From an uncultured Bacteroidota bacterium (GTDB lineage Bacteria > Bacteroidota > Bacteroidia > B-17B0 > Aurantibacillaceae), in assembly GCA_903928655.1 (NCBI GenBank), contig CAIYSA010000025.1, positions 1 to 32,469 of the forward strand: 32,469 bases of DNA. The letters run 5' to 3'. The notes beneath the pieces are model-generated. The model did no database searches, was not told the origin of the DNA, and saw only the letters and a program-made list of their open reading frames with translations. The position numbers and the translations under genes were made by a program. Shown here piece after piece: positions 27,455-32,469 of the stretch (within the stretch, counting starts at the first letter, position 1; each line of letters starts with the position of its first letter).

Positions 27455-28056
27455 CAAATTGTAATTAAAGGGAAAATATCATCAAATAAAATATCAGTAC
27501 TTTTGTTGATTGTTGAATTACTTGTATCAATATTAAAGGTTGCGGTTGTTGGCATTTCAAAAGGGTTTGAAATCCCGGTAAAGTTTTTTAATTCGCCACT
27601 TCTTGCTTTTGCATAATGACCTTTTACGTCGCGTTGCTCACAAATATCTAAAGGCGTAGAAATATGATAAAGTTTGAAATAATTTTGCCCAATTATGTTT
27701 TCGGCCAATAACCTTAGTGCATTTGTTGGTGTAATTAAACTACAAATAACAACAATGCCACAACTAGCTAATTCTTTAGCCATTTCAGCAGTACGTCTAA
27801 TGTTTTCAGTCCTGTCTTCAGTACTAAAACCTAAATCTTTGTTAATTCCAGTCCTTAAAACATCGCCATCTAAAACCTTTGTCAAAATACCTTTATCAAA
27901 AAGTTTTTTTTCTAAATGATACGCCAAAGTTGTTTTTCCGGAACCCGAATAACCAGTCATCCAAATTACAAGGCCTTTATGCGATAACTTATTTTCTTTA
28001 TCGCTTACACTTACAAGCTCGTTATGATTTGAAAAAACAGAAGTGTTACTTTGCAA
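27454..28056 (-). CDS. cysC: Adenylyl-sulfate (APS) kinase
   Basis: This 200-aa kinase phosphorylates adenosine 5'-phosphosulfate to PAPS, the sulfate donor for sulfotransferases and, in some bacteria, for reduction. The Walker A motif GYSGSGKTT lies at about 35-43, LDGDVLRTGINKDLGFS at about 63-79, RTENIRRTAEMAKEL at about 82-96 and the ...HYAKARSGELKNFTGIS lid near the C-terminal third. There is no ATG before residue 33, and starting there would remove the first beta strand (GLVIWMTG). The TTG at 28056 is therefore the likely start; an in-frame stop lies six codons upstream. No sulfate adenylyltransferase or sulfotransferase is in the window. The downstream acyltransferase overlaps by TGATG. 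Confidence 0.93.
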   Translation of the reverse strand: MQSNTSVFSNHNELVSVSDKENKLSHKGLVIWMTGYSGSGKTTLAYHLEKKLFDKGILTKVLDGDVLRTGINKDLGFSTEDRTENIRRTAEMAKELASCGIVVICSLITPTNALRLLAENIIGQNYFKLYHISTPLDICEQRDVKGHYAKARSGELKNFTGISNPFEMPTTATFNIDTSNSTINKSTDILFDDIFPLITI

Positions 28057-28164
28057 AATACTTAATATTAGAATTTAAAAATACAATATTTTATTTTTAT
28101 ATTTGATTGAATTATCAGTTTTGTGTATAATTAACAAGCGCGAAATAAGTTTTTATAAAACACT

Positions 28165-29067
28165 ATGGAATACAATTTTAAAAATAGCCCAACAGTTGAC
28201 CAAGTAGGTATAGAAGAACGAGTGGCCCGCTTTAATACACGAAGTATAAAAAAGGAAAGTAAAGTTAAGGCTTTAAAGCTTGCTTTAAACATGATTGATT
28301 TAACCACGCTTGAAGGGAAAGATACTGACGGAAAAGTAAAACAAATGTGTTATAAAGCCATGCATCCGCACGATGCTTTACCTGATTTACCTTCAACTGC
28401 GGCCGTGTGTGTTTATCCAACATTTGTAAAAACCGCTAAAGAGGCATTAAAAGGCAGCAATGTTAAAGTAGCATCTGTTTCAACTGCATTTCCGAGTGGA
28501 AATTCAACTTTACAAATTAAATTATTAGATACGCAATTAGCTTTAGATTATGGTGCTGATGAAATTGATATGGTGATTAGTCGTGGCGAATTTTTAAAAG
28601 GAAATTACAATTTTGTGTTTGATGAAATTGCCACAATAAAAGAGGCTTGTAAAAAACACAACGCTAGATTAAAAGTTATTTTTGAAACTGGAGAAATTTC
28701 AACCCTTGATAATGTTAGAAAAGCAAGTGATATTGCAATTTATGCAGGAGCAGATTTTATAAAAACATCAACTGGAAAAATTGGAGTTGCTGCAACTATG
28801 CCCGTAACATTAGTGATGCTTGACGCGATAAAAGATTATTATTACAAAACTGGGATTATGATTGGGATGAAGCCAGCAGGCGGGATAAGTACAGCAAAAG
28901 GATCTATTCAGTATTTAGTAATGCTTCACGAAACACTTGGAAATGCATGGTTAGATAATAAATGGTTTCGATTTGGCGCAAGCAGTTTAGCTAATGATAT
29001 TATTTTACAATTAGAAAAAGAAGTAAGAGGCGTTTATTTTAGTAAAGATTATATTTCTGTAGATTAA
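28165..29067 (+). CDS. deoC: Deoxyribose-phosphate aldolase
   Basis: This 300-aa class I aldolase splits 2-deoxyribose 5-phosphate into glyceraldehyde 3-phosphate and acetaldehyde in deoxynucleoside catabolism. The Schiff-base lysine is K200 in GADFIKTSTGK, and the second active-site lysine is K236 in MIGMKPAGG. VCVYPTFVK and EIDMVISRGEF are further family motifs. The N-terminal extension of about 35 residues before LALNMIDLTTLEG makes it longer than the E. coli enzyme and is common in the long DeoC branch. It stands alone here, without deoA, deoB or deoD, and ends at a strong bidirectional terminator. Confidence 0.95.
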   Translation: MEYNFKNSPTVDQVGIEERVARFNTRSIKKESKVKALKLALNMIDLTTLEGKDTDGKVKQMCYKAMHPHDALPDLPSTAAVCVYPTFVKTAKEALKGSNVKVASVSTAFPSGNSTLQIKLLDTQLALDYGADEIDMVISRGEFLKGNYNFVFDEIATIKEACKKHNARLKVIFETGEISTLDNVRKASDIAIYAGADFIKTSTGKIGVAATMPVTLVMLDAIKDYYYKTGIMIGMKPAGGISTAKGSIQYLVMLHETLGNAWLDNKWFRFGASSLANDIILQLEKEVRGVYFSKDYISVD

Positions 29068-29089
29068 AAAACTAATTATATATAAAAAT

Positions 29090-29123
29090 AAAAGGTCCGT
29101 TTACAAATGTAAACGGACCTTTT
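29090..29123. terminator. Bidirectional terminator between deoC and the response regulator gene
   Basis: AAAAGGTCCGTTTAC and GTAAACGGACCTTTT form perfect 15-bp arms around AAAT. The T/A flanks suit termination of both convergent genes. Confidence 0.9.
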
Positions 29124-29142
29124 AAAAAAATTATTTCTTTAT

Positions 29143-29832
29143 TTAAAACTCAAATTTATATCCAATACCCTTAATAGTTTTAATATAATTATCCCCTAAT
29201 TTTTCGCGAAGTTTTCTAATATGAACGTCAATTGTTCTATCTCCAACTACAACTTCATCACCCCAAACTTGTTCTAAAATATACTCTCGGGTAAATACTT
29301 TGCCCGGTTTACTAGCAAGTAAAACCAATAGTTTAAATTCTTTTTTAGGAAATGTAATTTCTACACCACCTTTATATACTGCATACTTTTCTTTATCAAT
29401 TTTGATATCCCCTAAGTTAACTTGTTCATCTTTTGCTTGGTTAGGAGCAAATCTGCGAAGTAATGCTTTTATACGACTTGTAAAAACTCTAGGCTTAATT
29501 GGTTTAGTAATATAATCATCAGCACCAACTTCAAAACCCGCAATTTGAGAATAATCTTCGTTTCTTGCACTCAAAAAAGTAACCATTACATCTTTTAAAT
29601 TTGGTATAGAACGAATTTCACGACACGTATCAATTCCATCCATATCAGGCATCATAACGTCTAACACAATTAAGTGAGGGATTTCTTTTTTAGCTATGTT
29701 TACTGCGTCGCGTCCGTTTAACGCAGTAAAAACTTGATATCCTTCCTTATTTAAATTGTAGCTTAAAAAATCTAAAATATCTTGTTCGTCATCAACTAGA
29801 AGAATTTTATAAGCATTATTTTGAGTATTCAT
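29143..29832 (-). CDS. PhoB/OmpR-family response regulator, orphan
   Basis: This 229-aa two-domain DNA-binding response regulator has a receiver domain (about 8-122) with acidic residues D14 and D15, phosphoacceptor D58 (HLIVLDVMMPDMDG), switch residue S88 and K110. The OmpR/PhoB winged-helix domain (about 135-229) ends TIDVHIRKLREKLGDNYIKTIKGIGYKF. LNLGDIKIDKE-type entry into the effector domain and overall length match PhoB. No histidine kinase lies next to it, since deoC is convergent and a surface protein gene is divergent. Its promoter region carries TTAACAT repeats like those before the phosphate transporter, which supports PhoB-like identity and autoregulation, but sequence alone does not prove it. 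Confidence 0.9.
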   Translation of the reverse strand: MNTQNNAYKILLVDDEQDILDFLSYNLNKEGYQVFTALNGRDAVNIAKKEIPHLIVLDVMMPDMDGIDTCREIRSIPNLKDVMVTFLSARNEDYSQIAGFEVGADDYITKPIKPRVFTSRIKALLRRFAPNQAKDEQVNLGDIKIDKEKYAVYKGGVEITFPKKEFKLLVLLASKPGKVFTREYILEQVWGDEVVVGDRTIDVHIRKLREKLGDNYIKTIKGIGYKFEF

Positions 29833-29851
29833 ATTATAATAATATATTGTT

Positions 29852-29896
29852 CAAATGTATATCTAAATGTGAACTATAATGTTAAGTAAACATTAA
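29852..29896 (-). promoter_or_regulatory. Promoter with Pho-box-like repeat for the response regulator gene
   Basis: On the minus strand TTAATGT-N4-TTAACAT (29896-29879) is followed by 19 nt and TACATTTG (29859-29852), an exact TAnnTTTG -7 element. No TTG lies at -33. The spacing TTAACAT-N19-TACATTT is identical to that before the phosphate transporter at 149-182. A further TTCACAT lies inside the 19-nt spacer. The pattern is seen; binding by the regulator is inferred. Confidence 0.45.
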
Positions 29897-29985
29897 TAAA
29901 TATAGTGAATAATATTATTAAGTTAATCAAAGTGGATTCTATTTTGGCCAAAATATACAAATGAGTAAATATAGTCTTTAGCTTA

Positions 29986-30016
29986 TTGAATAATTCATTT
30001 TACTACTCTAATTTTT
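29986..30016 (+). promoter_or_regulatory. Possible promoter of the T9SS type B protein gene
   Basis: TTG (29986-29988), 20 nt and TAATTTTT (30009-30016) approximate the Bacteroidota consensus, with one mismatch in the -7 box, about 40 nt before the ATG. The match is moderate in AT-rich DNA. Confidence 0.3.
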
Positions 30017-30057
30017 ATACATTGCATAAAATAACTAAAAAAGAATTCGAAAGAGTA

Positions 30058-32469
30058 ATGAAAAAATTCAACACTTCGCTGCTTCTATTAATTATATTGA
30101 TTGCAGGTTCAACAAAATCACTAAAAGCAGCTCATGGTTTACCGTTAATAGGTTTTTCTTATACTATAGGTTCAACTGGCGTTACAATTTCAGGCTCCTC
30201 TGACCCTGCAACTTGTGGTAATGGTCCCTTTTGGATGCAAACAAAAGTTACTTGCAGCCCATTACTCTTTTCAAATACCGCATTAGATGCGTGCTTAAAA
30301 ACTTATCTACAAACCTGGACTGGCGCGGGAACATCTTTCAACTCGTTTCCATGGTTCAATTCTCTTTTAAATGTTCCTGGGTATACTGCCGCTTTAGGTT
30401 GGTCCGACGGTTGTGTTTTAGAGCCATATCACACTACTTTTATTCCCTTTATAGATTTATGCCCTGGAAAGGTATATTATTTTGCAAGTCGCGAAATAGT
30501 AGGAGGTTCGGGAGGCGTTTCATATTTTGGTCCTTTTGGTCCAATTAATTCATTTACGGTTCCTGGAGTCAGCGTTCCATGCGTTCCAGGTTTTATTACT
30601 TCAAGTCCGCCAACATCCCTAGGAGCTCCATCCTGCGGAGGTCCAGTTATCCTTACATTCAATCTCCCTAGTGGTTGTAAAGAAAAGAAAACTTTAATAC
30701 CTGGGTGTAGTACCTGTGATTCAATTGTTTGGCGAGGACCTTTAGGGGTTATTGCAGTAAATACTACAACAATTATGGTAAATCCTTTATCAACAACTAC
30801 CTATACTGTAGCTTGGGATACCTGTAGTCCAATCAAAAAAGTTCAATGTAGTTGCGGTATTCTCAATCCAACAATTACAGTGTATATTGGCTCAATGAAT
30901 GCTTTATTTGCTTCCCCACCAACCTTATGCGCAGGAAGCACAGCTAACTTCACATCCTTAGCTTCTGGAGTAGAAAGCTGGTCCGTCAGTCCTTCAATCG
31001 GAGTTAGCCCTTCAACATCAACACTCTCCACATTTAATCCCGTCTTTAGCGGTCTGGGTACATATACTATTACTCATATTGCCTCTACTGGGCTTTGTAG
31101 TAGCACTTCTTCCAACGTTATAAGTATAACTCCTGGCCTAACCTCAACTATCACAACTGCAGGGGGGGGTTGCGGGCTTTTATCAGGAACAGGAACGGCA
31201 TCCGTTGCGGTTTCATCTACAGCTGGATTAACTTATGCATGGAGTTCCGGCGTATCTACAAGTTCAGTTGCCATAGGCTTAGCATTTGGAACCGTATATA
31301 CGGTTACCTTATCTAATGGTGGTTGTATTAATACAAATACTTTACTAATAAATAATTATCCAAGTCCTTTTGTATCATCCTTCAGCATATCTCCAGTATT
31401 ATGTTTTGGTCAATCTACTGGATCAATTGTTGCAACAATTGGAAGTGGTAGCCCGCCTTTTACGTGTGCTTGGTCACCTGTAATAACAACAACTTCCAAT
31501 ATTGTTATTGGTTGTGCGGCAGGCACGTATTCATTAATTGTAACAGATTTAAACGGCTGTACTACAAATAGTGTTGTAACAGTAAGTCAACCTACTCCGA
31601 TTTTTTTATCACTTGGCTCTAACACTACAACTCTTTGCAGTGGCAATAGTGCAACGCTAACAAATACCTTAACTGGTGGTGTACCTGTTTATTCTTACAC
31701 CTGGAATCCTGGCGGACTTACAGGCCCTGGACCACAAACGGTTACGCCCGCAACAACTACTATATATACGGTTATTGCGCAAGATGCTAACAGCTGCAAC
31801 ATAACAAGTACAATTACCATAAATGTATTAGCGCCATTAAATATTACAGGTAGCTCACAAACAGTTTGCATTGGCAATAACACTAATCTAATTTGTGCGG
31901 GTACAATTTCTCCAGCACTTACTTATACATGGTTGCCTATTGCAGGAAGCACATCTTCAATTACAATTCCAAACATCACAACTGGTGTTCAAACCTATAC
32001 TGCAATTGTTTCTGACGGATGTAGTATTCCAACAACCGTTGTAGTGTTTACTGTAACTACAAATCCAAATCCAACCGCAAGTATTGTTGCAGATGCATTA
32101 TCAGGAATTGCGCCTTTAACAATTAATTTTTCTGATTTAGGAACTGGTGGAACTTCATTTAATTGGAATTTTGGAAACGGAAGCACTTCTCTAAACCACA
32201 CTCCAGGATCTCAAATATATAACTCTGGAGGTATTTATTTAGTAACTTATTCCGTAACAAATTCTTTTGGTTGCAGTGCATATGATTCGTTATACATCAA
32301 CGCAATTGATGCAGAAGCAATAATGATTATTCCCAATGTATTTACTCCAAATGGAGATAAATCAAATGACTTTTTTGAAATAAAAGGAACCAATATTGTA
32401 AATTTCGAATGTTTGATTTATAATAGATGGGGGAAATTAGTATTTAGCTCAACAGACATAAAAATACCG
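30058..32469 (+). CDS. Large T9SS type B surface protein with PKD and CHU_C domains, 3' end beyond the window
   Basis: An uninterrupted frame of 804 codons runs from the ATG at 30058 to the last base. It is absent from the ORF track, probably because no stop is reached. The signal peptide is about 1-25 (KKFNTSLLLLIILIAGSTKSLKAA). A long cysteine-containing region of Ig-like/SprB-type repeats follows, with motifs such as GCTTNSVVTVSQPTP and LCSGNSATL that are typical of gliding-motility adhesins. A PKD domain (about 669-750, PTASIVADALSGIAPLTINF) comes next, then the start of a gliding-motility-associated C-terminal (CHU_C) domain from about 758 (IPNVFTPNGDKSNDFFEIKG, LIYNRWGKLVF). Only a few dozen residues of that domain are probably missing. 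It is a predicted T9SS type B cell-surface protein, adhesin-like. A G8 run occurs at 31162-31169. It is divergent from the response regulator. Confidence 0.87.
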   Translation, partial: MKKFNTSLLLLIILIAGSTKSLKAAHGLPLIGFSYTIGSTGVTISGSSDPATCGNGPFWMQTKVTCSPLLFSNTALDACLKTYLQTWTGAGTSFNSFPWFNSLLNVPGYTAALGWSDGCVLEPYHTTFIPFIDLCPGKVYYFASREIVGGSGGVSYFGPFGPINSFTVPGVSVPCVPGFITSSPPTSLGAPSCGGPVILTFNLPSGCKEKKTLIPGCSTCDSIVWRGPLGVIAVNTTTIMVNPLSTTTYTVAWDTCSPIKKVQCSCGILNPTITVYIGSMNALFASPPTLCAGSTANFTSLASGVESWSVSPSIGVSPSTSTLSTFNPVFSGLGTYTITHIASTGLCSSTSSNVISITPGLTSTITTAGGGCGLLSGTGTASVAVSSTAGLTYAWSSGVSTSSVAIGLAFGTVYTVTLSNGGCINTNTLLINNYPSPFVSSFSISPVLCFGQSTGSIVATIGSGSPPFTCAWSPVITTTSNIVIGCAAGTYSLIVTDLNGCTTNSVVTVSQPTPIFLSLGSNTTTLCSGNSATLTNTLTGGVPVYSYTWNPGGLTGPGPQTVTPATTTIYTVIAQDANSCNITSTITINVLAPLNITGSSQTVCIGNNTNLICAGTISPALTYTWLPIAGSTSSITIPNITTGVQTYTAIVSDGCSIPTTVVVFTVTTNPNPTASIVADALSGIAPLTINFSDLGTGGTSFNWNFGNGSTSLNHTPGSQIYNSGGIYLVTYSVTNSFGCSAYDSLYINAIDAEAIMIIPNVFTPNGDKSNDFFEIKGTNIVNFECLIYNRWGKLVFSSTDIKIP

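Noticed and set aside
30231-30548. 105-aa plus-strand ORF from the track
   Set aside because: It is out of frame inside the 804-codon surface-protein frame, which has a signal peptide, PKD and CHU_C domains. It is a shadow ORF.
1-32469. CRISPR arrays, insertion sequences, prophage or rRNA genes
   Set aside because: No regularly spaced direct repeats, transposase or integrase ORFs, or rRNA motifs were seen on either strand.

Overview
The window is AT-rich chromosomal DNA from a member of the Bacteroidota, probably Flavobacteriia-like or Sphingobacteriia-like. The evidence is three cell-surface proteins with type IX secretion (T9SS) C-terminal sorting signals, one of them a gliding-motility-associated CHU_C domain. 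RpoB and RpoC lengths are typical of Bacteroidota, and several promoters resemble the Bacteroidota form TTG-N19-TAnnTTTG. The genus cannot be read from this sequence. No rRNA, CRISPR array, insertion sequence or prophage was seen.

Layout. (1) 1-1641: a PiT-type phosphate transporter behind a Pho-box-like direct repeat. (2) 1882-15345, all on the minus strand: one long information-processing block. In transcription order it is promoter, tRNA-Thr(TGT), tRNA-Tyr(GTA), tRNA-Gly(TCC), tRNA-Thr(GGT), tuf, tRNA-Trp(CCA), secE, nusG, rplK, rplA, rplJ, rplL, rpoB, rpoC, and a strong terminator. The order matches the thrU-tyrU-glyT-thrT-tufB / secE-nusG-rplKAJL-rpoBC region of Escherichia coli. The spacers carry RNA hairpins, including an attenuator-like one between rplL and rpoB. 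(3) 15718-19303: a plus-strand operon of a PASTA protein, a T9SS protein and an RluD-type pseudouridine synthase. (4) 19573-23400: a minus-strand pair made of a secreted LamG/repeat T9SS protein and a membrane protein with a Kelch-like periplasmic part and a basic cytoplasmic tail. The same roughly 40-bp palindromic element lies upstream of both genes, which is the most interesting arrangement in the window. (5) 23736-26204: a DUF1330-like protein, RNase HII, and two divergent peroxiredoxins. (6) 26222-28056: an APS kinase with a TTG start, coupled by a TGATG overlap to a GNAT/FemAB-like acyltransferase gene broken by one in-frame TAA. (7) 28165-29832: deoC converging on an orphan PhoB-like response regulator. 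(8) 30058-end: a large T9SS type B surface protein that runs off the window edge and is missing from the ORF track.

Functional links. The phosphate transporter and the PhoB-like regulator, 28 kb apart, share the promoter pattern TTAACAT-N19-TACATTT, each with an upstream half-repeat at 11-bp period, which suggests a Pho-type regulon with autoregulation. The Kelch membrane protein and the LamG surface protein may form a small surface-sensing or display module regulated through the shared palindrome. Both are inferences from sequence pattern only.
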